DNA from: an uncultured Acetobacteraceae bacterium
GTDB lineage: Bacteria > Pseudomonadota > Alphaproteobacteria > Acetobacterales > Acetobacteraceae
Direction of reading: 5' to 3'
Assembly: GCA_943912335.1 (NCBI GenBank)
Contig: CALTUD010000005.1
Span: 62,001-126,000, forward strand
Length of the DNA stretch: 64,000 bases
Below are positions 1 through 8,538 of this stretch, in pieces. Each line of letters opens with the position of its first letter. The first letter of the stretch is position 1. Both the position numbers and the translations under genes were made by a program. The notes below the pieces were generated by a model that made no database searches, was not told where the DNA came from, and was given only the letters and a program-made list of their open reading frames with translations.

Positions 1-194
1 GAACAAGTCGTTCATGATTGGTTCTTGCTCCCCCGCGCTTCGGCGTCAAGGGTATAGGCGAGGCGGCCCCGGCAAAGAAACCCGAGACGGTGCTGCAGGC
101 AGGCCGCGCTTTCGTGAAAGCGATCTCACTTGCCGCCCATCCGCTGCGTTGCAACATTACGACGCAAGGCCACGCGGCCCAGGTCGGAGGACGC

Positions 195-3100
195 ATGGGT
201 CTCGTGAAATTCGCTCTGAAGTTTCGCGTGACGTTCTACGTGATCGCGGTGCTCATCATGCTGGCCGGCGGCGGCGCCGCCTTCGTGATGCCGCGCGACG
301 TGCTGCCGGAAGTGAACATCCCGGTCGTCACCGTGCTCTGGACCTATACCGGCCTCGCCGCGCCGGCGATGCAGAACCAGGTCACCGCCTATAGCGAACT
401 GGCGCTCGGCAACAACGTGGTCGGCATCCGCGAGATGGACAGCACCACGCTGCAGGGCATCACCATCACCAAGATCTATTTCCAGCCCGGCACCGACATC
501 TCCCTGGCGCTCACCCAGGTCACGGCCGCCACCAACGCCATTCGCGGCCTGCTGCCGCCGGGAATACAGCCGCCGATCATCCTGCGCTTCTCCGCCTCCT
601 CGGTACCGGTGATCCAGATCGCCGCCACCTCCGCCGTGGAAAGCCAGGCCTCGGTCTACAACTACGTGCGCTTCCAGCTCCGGACCACGCTGCAGACCAC
701 GCCCGGCACCACCATGCCACCCCCCTATGGCGGCGTGCCGGAACAGGTGATGATCGATCTCGACCCGCACAGGCTCCAGGCCTACGGCCTCACTCCGCAG
801 GCGGTCGAGACGCAGATCAACGACCAGATCCTGACCCTGCCGTCCGGCCTCGCCAAGCTCGGCCGCACCCAGTTCATCTTCCGCCTCAACACGTTGCCGG
901 CCCTGCTCGACACGCTGAACGAGATCCCGATCAAGGTGGTGAACGGCTCGCCGATCCTGCTGCGCGATATCGGCTGGGCCCGCGCAGGCGGTCCGCCGCA
1001 GCAGAACATGGTACATGTCGACGGCCATCCCGGTCTGCTGCTGCCGATCCTCAAGAACGGCGGCACCTCGACCACGGCGATCACGGCGAACGTCAAGGCG
1101 ATGCTGCCCGGCATCCGCGCCGCGGCCCCCAAGGACATCAAGATCGTCTCCCTGTTCGACCAGTCGGTGTTCGTGTCCGACGCCATTCTCGACGTGGCGG
1201 AAGAAGGCGTGATCGCCGCCGGCCTGACCGGGCTGATGATCCTGCTGTTCCTGGGCTCCTGGCGCCCGACCCTGGTGGTGCTGATCTCGATCCCGCTCGC
1301 CGTGCTCACCTCGCTCGCCATCCTGGCGGCGCTCGGCGAGAGCATGAACGTCATGACCCTGGGCGGTCTGGCGCTCGCGGTCGGTATCCTGGTGGACGAC
1401 GCCACCGTGGCGATCGAGAACACCTATCGCGTGCTGGAAGACGGCACCGACTTCCGCGAGGCGGTGGTGGAAGGGGCCGCCAGCATCGCCAAGGCCACGC
1501 TGATCTCCACCCTGTCGATCTGCTCGGCGTTCGTTTCCGTCCTGTTCCTGACCGGCGCGCCCAAATACATCTTCACCCCGCAGGCGCTCGCCGTGGTGTT
1601 CGCCATGCTCGCCTCCTACGGCCTGTCGCGCACCCTGGTGCCGATCCTGATCGATGTGCTGGTCGGACCCGAACAGCGGCGGGAGAAGACGGAACAGACC
1701 GGAAAGCCCGGCGTCTTCGCCCGCTTCCATGCCGGGTTCGAGCGCCGCTTCAAGCGTTTTCACGAAGGCTATCTCGGCCTGCTGCACGCCGTGCTCGAAC
1801 GCAGGCTCGTCACCGGCGCCGTGGTGGGCTGCGTCCTGCTCGTCGCGGGTTGCCTGTTCCCGTTCCTCGGCCGCGACTATTTTCCCACCATCCAGAGCGG
1901 CCAGATCACCCTGCATGTGCGCGCCAAATCAGGCCTGCGCATCGAGGACACCGCCAAGCTGTTCCAGAACGTCGAGGATCTGATCCGCGAACAGGCCGGT
2001 CCCGGCGGCGTCGCCACGATCGTCGACAATATCGGCCTGCCGTCGATCACCTATAACCTGGCGTTCAACGACGGCACCTTCATCGGCTACAATGACGGCC
2101 AGATCCTCGCCACGCTCAAACCCGGCCTTTCCAGCACGGCGCTGACGAAGAAGCTGCGCGTGGCCCTGCGACAACGCTTCCCCGACGCGACCTTCTATTT
2201 CCAGCCCGCCGACATGATCACCCAGATCCTCGATTTCGGCGTGCCGTCGCAGATCGACGTGCAGGTGACCGGGCGGCACAAGGAGGTCGATCTCAAGACC
2301 GCCCGCGCCCTGGAAGACCGCATCCGACACATGCCGGGGCTGGTCGACGTCCATTTGCAACAGGTGACGGACGCGCCCGAATTCTTCACCGAGATCGACC
2401 GTCAGCGCGCCGCCGAACTCGGCCTGACCGAGCAGCAGATCGCCGATCAGGTGAACATCTCCTTGTCCGGCTCCTTCCAGGTCTCGCCCAATTTCTGGAC
2501 CGATCCCAAGACCGGGATCCCCTGGCAGGTCACGGCGCAGACCCCCGAATACCGGGTCGACAATTTCGGCGCCGTCGCCAACACGCCGATCTATGCCGAC
2601 AACAACGGCAAGCAGGACGCGCAGCCCATCACCCTGCTGCGCAACGTCGCCACCTTCCATCGCGGGGTGGAGGACAGCGTGCTCAACCACGTCAATGCCG
2701 CACCCACCTTCGACATCTACGCCGCGGTGCAGGACAGCGATCTCGGTTCGGCGGAACGCCAGATCGATCGCGTCGTGGCCGAGGCCCAGAAGGCGCTGCC
2801 GCCGGGCGATACGATCAAGGTGCGCGGCCAGATCGACAGCATGAACAGCGCCTTCCTGCATATCGAGATCGGCCTCGCCGTCGCCGTGATCGCCGTCTAC
2901 CTGCTGATGGTGCTGAACTACCAGGATTGGGGCGACCCGTTCGTGGTGCTCTGCGCCCTGCCGCTGGTGTTCTGCGGCATCGTCTTCTCCTTGTTCGTCA
3001 CCCACACCACCTTCTCGATCGCGTCTTTGATGGGGGCGATCATGAGTGTCGGCGTCGCCTCGGCGAACTCGATCCTGCTGGTTACCTTCGCCCGTGAACA

Positions 3101-3371
3101 CCGCATCGAGACCGGCTGCTCGGCGCTGGAGGGCGCCGTCGCCGCCGGCGAGGCGCGCCTGCGCCCGGTGCTGATGACCGCAGGCGCCATGGTGGTCGGG
3201 CTGCTGCCGATGGCGCTCGATCTCGGCCAGGGCGGCGAACAGAACGCGGCGCTGGCCCGCGCGGTGATCGGCGGCATCCTGGTCGGCACGTGCTCGACGC
3301 TTCTGTTCGTTCCCTTCCTCTACACCTTGCTGCGCAGCGGTCCCGTGCGACCGCCGGAGGATTACGTATGA
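195..3371 (+). CDS. RND (HAE1/AcrB-like) efflux transporter permease
   Basis: Inner-membrane proton-driven pump of the resistance-nodulation-division superfamily, 1058 residues, which is normal for the family. An N-terminal membrane helix follows the start, then a large periplasmic loop. A second helix bundle contains VGILVDDATVAIEN, whose adjacent Asp pair is the proton-relay motif of TM4. The layout repeats in the C-terminal half with a matching helix cluster near residues 900-1040. The ATG at 195 was chosen because GGAGG lies just upstream (186-190); the frame is open back to 18 but those 59 codons look non-coding. The stop overlaps the ATG of the adaptor gene, so the two are translationally coupled. 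Permease before adaptor is the reverse of the commoner order, and no outer-membrane channel gene is present. The substrate (drug, solvent or metal) cannot be read from the sequence. Bases 1-194 hold no gene I can support. Confidence 0.93.
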   Translation: MGLVKFALKFRVTFYVIAVLIMLAGGGAAFVMPRDVLPEVNIPVVTVLWTYTGLAAPAMQNQVTAYSELALGNNVVGIREMDSTTLQGITITKIYFQPGTDISLALTQVTAATNAIRGLLPPGIQPPIILRFSASSVPVIQIAATSAVESQASVYNYVRFQLRTTLQTTPGTTMPPPYGGVPEQVMIDLDPHRLQAYGLTPQAVETQINDQILTLPSGLAKLGRTQFIFRLNTLPALLDTLNEIPIKVVNGSPILLRDIGWARAGGPPQQNMVHVDGHPGLLLPILKNGGTSTTAITANVKAMLPGIRAAAPKDIKIVSLFDQSVFVSDAILDVAEEGVIAAGLTGLMILLFLGSWRPTLVVLISIPLAVLTSLAILAALGESMNVMTLGGLALAVGILVDDATVAIENTYRVLEDGTDFREAVVEGAASIAKATLISTLSICSAFVSVLFLTGAPKYIFTPQALAVVFAMLASYGLSRTLVPILIDVLVGPEQRREKTEQTGKPGVFARFHAGFERRFKRFHEGYLGLLHAVLERRLVTGAVVGCVLLVAGCLFPFLGRDYFPTIQSGQITLHVRAKSGLRIEDTAKLFQNVEDLIREQAGPGGVATIVDNIGLPSITYNLAFNDGTFIGYNDGQILATLKPGLSSTALTKKLRVALRQRFPDATFYFQPADMITQILDFGVPSQIDVQVTGRHKEVDLKTARALEDRIRHMPGLVDVHLQQVTDAPEFFTEIDRQRAAELGLTEQQIADQVNISLSGSFQVSPNFWTDPKTGIPWQVTAQTPEYRVDNFGAVANTPIYADNNGKQDAQPITLLRNVATFHRGVEDSVLNHVNAAPTFDIYAAVQDSDLGSAERQIDRVVAEAQKALPPGDTIKVRGQIDSMNSAFLHIEIGLAVAVIAVYLLMVLNYQDWGDPFVVLCALPLVFCGIVFSLFVTHTTFSIASLMGAIMSVGVASANSILLVTFAREHRIETGCSALEGAVAAGEARLRPVLMTAGAMVVGLLPMALDLGQGGEQNAALARAVIGGILVGTCSTLLFVPFLYTLLRSGPVRPPEDYV

Positions 3372-4642
3372 CCGAGCGCGACACCGGGGCGGACGGGAGT
3401 GGACGCGACGCCGAGCGGCCCCCGCCGCCGCCGCGTCGTCTGGCGCTGTTCGTGGCGGCGCCGCTGGGCGCGCTGATCCTGTTCGGCGGATTCACCCATT
3501 GGCGCGAAAGCCGGGCCGCGGACGACACGCAGAAACGGTTCCGGTCCGAGTCGCTCGCGGTTCAGGTCGTCGCCGCCAAAAAGAGCAGCGATCTCGCCGC
3601 CACCGTGCTGCCCGGCCAGACCCTCGCCTTTACCTCTGCCGACCTTTATGCCCGCGCCACCGGCTATATCGCCGAGCGTCGCGTCGATATCGGCTCGCGG
3701 GTGCGAAAGGGCGACCTGCTCCTGCGCATCGCCGCCCCCGATCTCGATCAGCAACTCGCCCAGGCGCGCGCCCAGCTCGGGCAGATGGAAGCCCAGCTCG
3801 CCTCCGCCCACGCGGCCCTCGATCAGGCACGCGCGACCGACAACAACAACCGGATCAACAGCCAGCGTTCACGTATCCTGGCCAGCGAAGGCTGGGACAC
3901 GGCGCAGAACCGCGACAACACCTCCACCAGCTATCAGGTCAGCACCAAGGGGGTCAGCAGCGCCCAGGCCGGAATCGGCGTCGCCGTGGCGAATCTGCGC
4001 GCGCAGCAGGCGACGGTGGACCGGCTGGTGGCGCTCACCGGGTTCGAGCGTGTGGTCGCACCGTTCGACGGGGTGATCACCGCGCGCGACGTCGATGTCG
4101 GCACGCTGGTGCAGAGCGACAGCGTGTCCGGCACGGCGCTGCTGCATCTCGATCAGACCGACGTGCTGCGCTGTCAGGTCTACGTGCCGCAAAGCCAGTT
4201 CGCCGGCATACGCGACGGGTTGCCCGCGAAGATCACGGTGCCGGAACTGCCGGGCCGGGTGTTCGCCGCCACGGTCTCGCGCTCCTCCGCCGCGCTGGCG
4301 CAGAATTCGCGCTCCATGTTGGTGGAGGTCGATATCGACAACAAGGACGGAACGCTGAAACCCGGGCTGTTCGTCAATGTCGGCTTCGACATCGCGCGCT
4401 CGGCCCCGATGGTCGTGGTCCCCGACGCCGCGCTGATCTTCGACGAGAACGGGCTGCACGTCGCGGTGGTGCGCGACGGCAAGGCGCATATGCAGACGGT
4501 CTCGATCGAGCGCGATACCGGAACGGAAGCCGATCTCGATACGGGGCTCCAGGGCGGCGAACAGGTGATCGTCAACCCGCCGGCCAACCTCGCCGACAAT
4601 CAGGCGGTGCATGTGGAGCCGCAGCCCAAAACCGGGAGCTGA
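3368..4642 (+). CDS. RND efflux periplasmic adaptor (membrane fusion protein)
   Basis: Periplasmic adaptor linking the RND permease to an outer-membrane channel. The 424-residue protein has a cytoplasmic Pro/Arg-rich head, one membrane anchor at about residues 23-46, a lipoyl-type half motif around YARATGYIAERRVDIGSRV, and an alpha-hairpin rich in Gln and Ala. The second lipoyl half and beta-barrel follow (ERVVAPFDGVITARDVDVGTLV), then a membrane-proximal domain. The start ATG at 3368 overlaps the permease stop (ATGA), which fixes the start and shows coupling. The same frame is open further upstream inside the permease gene, but that is shadow. It has an uncleaved-looking anchor rather than a lipobox. 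Pump substrate is unknown. Confidence 0.92.
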   Translation: MTERDTGADGSGRDAERPPPPPRRLALFVAAPLGALILFGGFTHWRESRAADDTQKRFRSESLAVQVVAAKKSSDLAATVLPGQTLAFTSADLYARATGYIAERRVDIGSRVRKGDLLLRIAAPDLDQQLAQARAQLGQMEAQLASAHAALDQARATDNNNRINSQRSRILASEGWDTAQNRDNTSTSYQVSTKGVSSAQAGIGVAVANLRAQQATVDRLVALTGFERVVAPFDGVITARDVDVGTLVQSDSVSGTALLHLDQTDVLRCQVYVPQSQFAGIRDGLPAKITVPELPGRVFAATVSRSSAALAQNSRSMLVEVDIDNKDGTLKPGLFVNVGFDIARSAPMVVVPDAALIFDENGLHVAVVRDGKAHMQTVSIERDTGTEADLDTGLQGGEQVIVNPPANLADNQAVHVEPQPKTGS

Positions 4643-4673
4643 ACCGGGACTGCACGTCCGCGGGCATGGAAAA

Positions 4674-4700
4674 GGCCGCCGGAACAGCGTTCCGACGGCC
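4674..4700 (-). terminator. Rho-independent terminator for the 4726-5259 gene
   Basis: An imperfect GGCCGtCGGAAC / GTTCCGgCGGCC stem lies directly downstream of the minus-strand gene and is followed on that strand by TTTT. On the plus strand no T-run follows, so it mainly ends the minus-strand transcript and separates it from the convergent efflux operon. Confidence 0.7.
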
Positions 4701-4725
4701 TGGATCGGGTCCGAAGAGGGCTGGA

Positions 4726-5259
4726 TCAGCCCTTGTGGCTCTTGCCCACCGCCTTGATGCGGCGAACGCGGGCGGAGTGGCCCGTCGCGGACGGCGCGGC
4801 GCAGGTCTCGTAGGAGGCCGGCTGCACGATGTCCTTGGCTTCGGCATAGCCGCCCAGATCGCTCGCATCGCGCAGAACCGCGACCTCATCGAACATGGAC
4901 ACGCGCTGCTGGCAGAACGCCGTACCGGCCTTCAGGCCACGCTCGGACTGCACGTTGGCGAGCTGGGTGATGTAGTCGTCATGCGCCGTCTGCGCGCCGC
5001 GGCCGTAGGTGCTACGGAAATAGGAGTTGAGCGCGGTTTCCTGGGCGGTCAGGTCCGGGCGGAACTTCTCCACGAACGCGTTGTAGCGGTCCTGGGCGTT
5101 GCAGGAGAGGGCGGTGACCATCAGCTCGCTCTTCAGGCCCTGCACGTCGAAAGCCTGCCGCGCCGAGGAGATGCCGCACTGGCCGGCAGCGAAAGCCTGG
5201 CCGCACAGCAGCGTCGCGACGGCTGCCCCTGCTGCGACGCGCCTCTTGAGGAAGGACAT
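4726..5259 (-). CDS. Secreted four-cysteine protein of unknown function
   Basis: A 177-residue exported protein. A cationic n-region (KRR) and hydrophobic core lead to a signal-peptidase site around AFA-AG (residues 22-26). The mature part has four cysteines (28, 53, 116, 153), enough for two disulfides, and ends in a basic Arg/Lys tail. The ATG at 5259 has a GGAGA ribosome site upstream; the longer frame to 5370 carries no signal peptide at its N-terminus. I do not recognise a family. It stands alone, with its own terminator, between the efflux operon and a lipoprotein gene. The signal peptide and paired cysteines suggest a small stable periplasmic protein, but this is inference. Confidence 0.75.
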   Translation of the reverse strand: MSFLKRRVAAGAAVATLLCGQAFAAGQCGISSARQAFDVQGLKSELMVTALSCNAQDRYNAFVEKFRPDLTAQETALNSYFRSTYGRGAQTAHDDYITQLANVQSERGLKAGTAFCQQRVSMFDEVAVLRDASDLGGYAEAKDIVQPASYETCAAPSATGHSARVRRIKAVGKSHKG

Positions 5260-5759
5260 GGTGTTCTCCGAAACCAGATTCGTGACAGCGAACGCGTTTT
5301 CGAGCGAGGCGGCGAATGCCGGGCGCTCATCCTGAGCATGAGGTTGCAGCGCTAACATGCAGTTCTGCAACCGTTTTGATGCCCCTCCTGTTCGACGTCC
5401 CGCATCTGTTGCCGAAAGGCATCGGTCGGTGACGAACTGTCCGGACGCGGTTGCTTAATCCTCCGTGTGAACTCGGGCAAGCCGGGGAAGAGGGTGTTTC
5501 CGGCTGCGCATCCTTTCGCTGGAACCGGTTATCGACCGGGATCACGGCGCTTTCGGGGCAGCGTCCGGTGTCGGCCCGCCGCCCGAGCCAAAATTCGGTA
5601 CGGACGTCCGCCCGGTCGCCGTTCCGAGGCGGCCGGCGCGCCGGTGCCGGCAGTTCGCGGCGCAGTTTGCACACGCGAAGCCTTTCCCCCTGCTTGCTTT
5701 TGTCTTATGGCACCTCACCCCGCACCCGTCGCGGGCTGCCAGTGTGTCGGAGCTGTCGA
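5260..5759. other. Non-coding stretch between two divergent exported-protein genes
   Basis: About 500 bases with no ORF that looks coding on either strand. It should hold the promoters of the minus-strand secreted protein and the plus-strand lipoprotein. A CCGGCGCGCCGG palindrome lies near 5633-5644. A GGAG at 5749-5752 is the ribosome site of the lipoprotein gene. I see no riboswitch or repeat. Confidence 0.5.
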
Positions 5760-6296
5760 GTGCGCGTGCGAGTTGCTGCAACCCTTCTCACGACCGGCCT
5801 CGTCATGGCCGGCTGCGCCCCCAAGATGGCCCCCGCGCCGCAGGTGGCGATCGCGCCGGATCCGTTCGGCTACCTGAAGCAATCCGCCGTCTGCACGCTC
5901 GGCCCGGTGAAGACCGATCCGGCCGGAAACCGCGTCGTGCAGATGAGCGTGCGCTCCGACGATGGGCGCTGCGCCGTGGCCGTGGCTCAGCCGGGCAACA
6001 CCGCCTACGCCTCGTTCGTGCTGCTGACCCTGCCGGCGCACGGCAAGGCGATGATCCACAACTACAACAACCAGACCCTGGTGGATTACACCCCCACCAC
6101 CGCCTATGCCGGCCCGGACAGCTTCACCGTGAGCCTGATCCCCAGCGCCACCGGCCCGCGCACCACGCTGCGTGTGGATGCCACCGTGGACGCCACGGGC
6201 GTCGTCGTGCCGCCCCCGCCGGTCGTGGCCGCCCCGCCGCCGCCGAGCAAGAGCACCCACACCACGCGCCGTCACACGCGCCGCAAGGGTGGTTGA
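5760..6296 (+). CDS. Lipoprotein with an Ig-like/cadherin-like repeat
   Basis: A 178-residue lipoprotein. The GTG start at 5760 was chosen because it is preceded by GGAG with a 7-base spacer and gives a proper lipoprotein signal ending in the lipobox VMAGC (Cys19). The mature region carries one beta-sandwich module; its VDYTPTTAYAGPDSFTV is the typical end strand of bacterial Ig/cadherin-like repeats. Two cysteines in the body could form a disulfide. A Pro/Val/Ala linker and a strongly basic tail (THTTRRHTRRKGG) follow, which could contact peptidoglycan or the negatively charged envelope. The longer frame upstream to 5451 lacks a signal peptide. Specific role unknown. Confidence 0.8.
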   Translation: MRVRVAATLLTTGLVMAGCAPKMAPAPQVAIAPDPFGYLKQSAVCTLGPVKTDPAGNRVVQMSVRSDDGRCAVAVAQPGNTAYASFVLLTLPAHGKAMIHNYNNQTLVDYTPTTAYAGPDSFTVSLIPSATGPRTTLRVDATVDATGVVVPPPPVVAAPPPPSKSTHTTRRHTRRKGG

Positions 6297-6716
6297 GCCC
6301 GGATTTCTCTCGTTCCGCGTTTCTGATCGACGGCTTCTTCCGGCCCATGTCGGCTTAGCGGCCGACGGCTGACTTCAGCGCGTTGTGTCCGTCCATGACC
6401 GCAGCCGGTCCGGTCCGATATCGGACCGGCTGCGCGTCGTGACGCACGCGCATGGCGGGCCTTGTTCCGTCCGCGGAGGGACATCGTCTGGTTGGACGAT
6501 GCGCTGAACGTCGCACATGCTCCCGCCGGGTATTCGGCCGATTTCATGGTCCTTTCCCGCGCTTGCATTGAGATCCAAAGAGGCTCAATGCGGCCCTTTT
6601 CGACCAGATTGGCGAAATCCCCGAAAGTTCCCTAAGCGCGAACATTTATTTTCGGGCGTTAACAATCTGGAAACCATTCCGATATCGAATCATCCCAGAT
6701 CTGAGGAGATGGGACT
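6297..6716. other. Intergenic region upstream of the chemoreceptor
   Basis: About 420 bases without a credible gene. It contains GTCGGC-6-GCCGAC at 6349-6366, a possible terminator of the lipoprotein gene. A long perfect inverted repeat sits at 6401-6433 (listed separately). A weak CCCGAAA/TTTCGGG pair flanks an AT-rich segment near 6620-6660. The last 60 bases become AT-richer and lead to GAGGAG at 6703-6708, the chemoreceptor ribosome site. No clear sigma-28 promoter was recognised. Confidence 0.45.
6401..6433. repeat. Perfect 12-bp inverted repeat (hairpin or operator)
   Basis: Arms GCAGCCGGTCCG and CGGACCGGCTGC are perfect complements around a 9-base loop. Nested inside is an 18-bp perfect palindrome centred on GATATC. 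No T-run follows, so it is either a factor-dependent terminator, an mRNA-protecting hairpin, or a regulator site between the lipoprotein and the chemoreceptor. Confidence 0.6.
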
Positions 6717-8390
6717 GTGCTCGCTAGTATCCGGATTCTTCCGCGCCTGATGATCGGGTTCGGGGTGCTCGTTCTGATGATCGCCCTCCTCTGCGTTACG
6801 GCGATCCACTCCGGCCGGATGTCGAAAAGCGCCTTCGAGGAGGTCGATCGCCTCCAGAACGCCGAAACGCTCGATCTCCAGATCGAGGCCGATCTGTTCA
6901 AGATGCGCATGACCGTCTGGCAGTCGCTGGCCATGAACGATCGGAACCGCTGGGATCAGGCGATGACGCTGCTTCACACCATGCAGCAGCGGCTGTCCGA
7001 TCTCCGTGCGAAGACGCTCGATCCGGACCGGCTCCAGAAAGTCGATGCGTTGGCGAGCGCGGTGACCAGCTACGAGGGCGTCGCGATGCGCCTGCGCGCG
7101 CTCGGCGGCGAGAACGCGGCACTGACCACCGGGAATGGCCCCGCCGCCGTCGCCGCCGCCATGCAGTCCGGCAACGCCATCGTCGAGATCGCCGAGCCGC
7201 TGGCCAAGGCCTATGACGACGCGAGCAACGAGGCGACCGGCCGCGGCGACCGGCAGATCACCTCGCTCCTCGTGATGTCCGCGATCCTCGGACTCGCCAG
7301 TATCGTCGTCGGCATCGTCTTGTCGGTCGTGATCGGCGTCAGCATCGTGCGGCCGATCCGGGGTTTGACGGGCGTGATGCGACGGCTGGCCGACAAGGAG
7401 ATGTCGGTCGAGATCGATCAGCAGCATCGCAAGGACGAGGTCGGCGAGATGGCCGGCGCTGTGCAGATCTTCAAGGCCAACATGATCCTGGCTGACGAGC
7501 TGGCGGCGGCTCAGGAAGACGAGCGCAAGGCCAAGGAGCAGCGCGCCGCCACCCTCGAGACGCTCATTACCGGCTTCGAGGCGCAGATCGCCGGCATGAT
7601 CGGCGTGCTCGCATCGGCATCCACCGAGCTCGACATGACGGCACGCGAAATGTCCATCACGGTGGAGCGGACCGGCCAGCAATCCGGTGTGGTCGCCGAT
7701 GCCGCCCGCGCGGCGGATGACGGCGTGCAGAGCGTGGCCGCGGCCGCCGACCAGCTCTCGGCGTCGATCCGCGAGATCACCCGGCAGGTCGCGACCGGCG
7801 CGCAGCAGGCCACCACGGTGGCGGACAACGCCAAGCAGACGGATGTGGTGGTCGGCCAACTTGCGGAAGCGTCCGGTCGCGTCGGACAGATCGTCGATCT
7901 GATCTCGCAGATCGCCGCGCAGACCAATCTGCTGGCGCTGAACGCGACCATCGAGGCGGCGCGTGCGGGCGAGGCCGGCAAGGGATTCGCCGTGGTGGCG
8001 TCCGAGGTGAAATCGCTGGCGCAGCAAACGGCGAAGGCGACCGAAGGCGTCGGCGAGCAGGTGGCTCAGATCCGCTCGGCGACGGAAGCGGCGGTGGCCG
8101 CCCTGGGCGGAATCGCGTCTGGGATCGGCGATATCAGCCGGTCCTCGGTGATGATCGCGGCGGCGGTCGAGGAACAAGGCGCCGCCACGGGCGAAATCGC
8201 CCGCAACGTGCAGCAGACCGCCGGCAGCACACGGATGGTGACGGACAATATCGTCGAGATCAGCCGGGCCGCTCAAAGCAACGGCGCGGCGGCAACCCAG
8301 GTGATGGCGTCGGCGGGCGAATTGTCCCGTCAGGCCGAAACGCTGAACCAAGAAGTCTCGCAGTTCCTGCGACTGGTGAAGAGCGCCTGA
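6717..8390 (+). CDS. Methyl-accepting chemotaxis protein
   Basis: Chemoreceptor of 557 residues. TM1 is at about 11-30. A helical periplasmic sensor of about 150 residues follows (31-180, four-helix-bundle-like). TM2 is at 181-210, then a HAMP linker starting at VRPIRG (211), and a long signalling coiled coil. The invariant hairpin tip reads QIAAQTNLLALNATIEAARAGE (residues 398-419), where CheA and CheW dock. The protein ends without the NWETF-type pentapeptide used to tether CheR/CheB. GTG start at 6717 with GAGGAG 8 bases upstream. It is monocistronic; ligand unknown. It fits the motile lifestyle implied by the flagellar genes at 50-54 kb. Confidence 0.93.
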   Translation: MLASIRILPRLMIGFGVLVLMIALLCVTAIHSGRMSKSAFEEVDRLQNAETLDLQIEADLFKMRMTVWQSLAMNDRNRWDQAMTLLHTMQQRLSDLRAKTLDPDRLQKVDALASAVTSYEGVAMRLRALGGENAALTTGNGPAAVAAAMQSGNAIVEIAEPLAKAYDDASNEATGRGDRQITSLLVMSAILGLASIVVGIVLSVVIGVSIVRPIRGLTGVMRRLADKEMSVEIDQQHRKDEVGEMAGAVQIFKANMILADELAAAQEDERKAKEQRAATLETLITGFEAQIAGMIGVLASASTELDMTAREMSITVERTGQQSGVVADAARAADDGVQSVAAAADQLSASIREITRQVATGAQQATTVADNAKQTDVVVGQLAEASGRVGQIVDLISQIAAQTNLLALNATIEAARAGEAGKGFAVVASEVKSLAQQTAKATEGVGEQVAQIRSATEAAVAALGGIASGIGDISRSSVMIAAAVEEQGAATGEIARNVQQTAGSTRMVTDNIVEISRAAQSNGAAATQVMASAGELSRQAETLNQEVSQFLRLVKSA

Positions 8391-8538
8391 TCCGAAGCCG
8401 GTTCCCGGCCGCCAAAACGGTGGGCCGACCGGTTTCGGCGACCGGGCGGCGCGCGAAACGGCGCGGTCTCTTTCGCATGCGGCGAAGGGGCGCCGCGCGT
8501 GTCCGCCGGGTTCGCGCGCCGTCGCGCGCCTGATCGGC

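Noticed and set aside
14..394. 126-residue ORF at the left edge
   Set aside because: Overlaps the RND permease start in another frame, Arg-rich with no motif.
5327..5877. Short ORFs on both strands in the 5260-5759 gap
   Set aside because: No ribosome sites or family signatures; composition matches random GC-rich frames.
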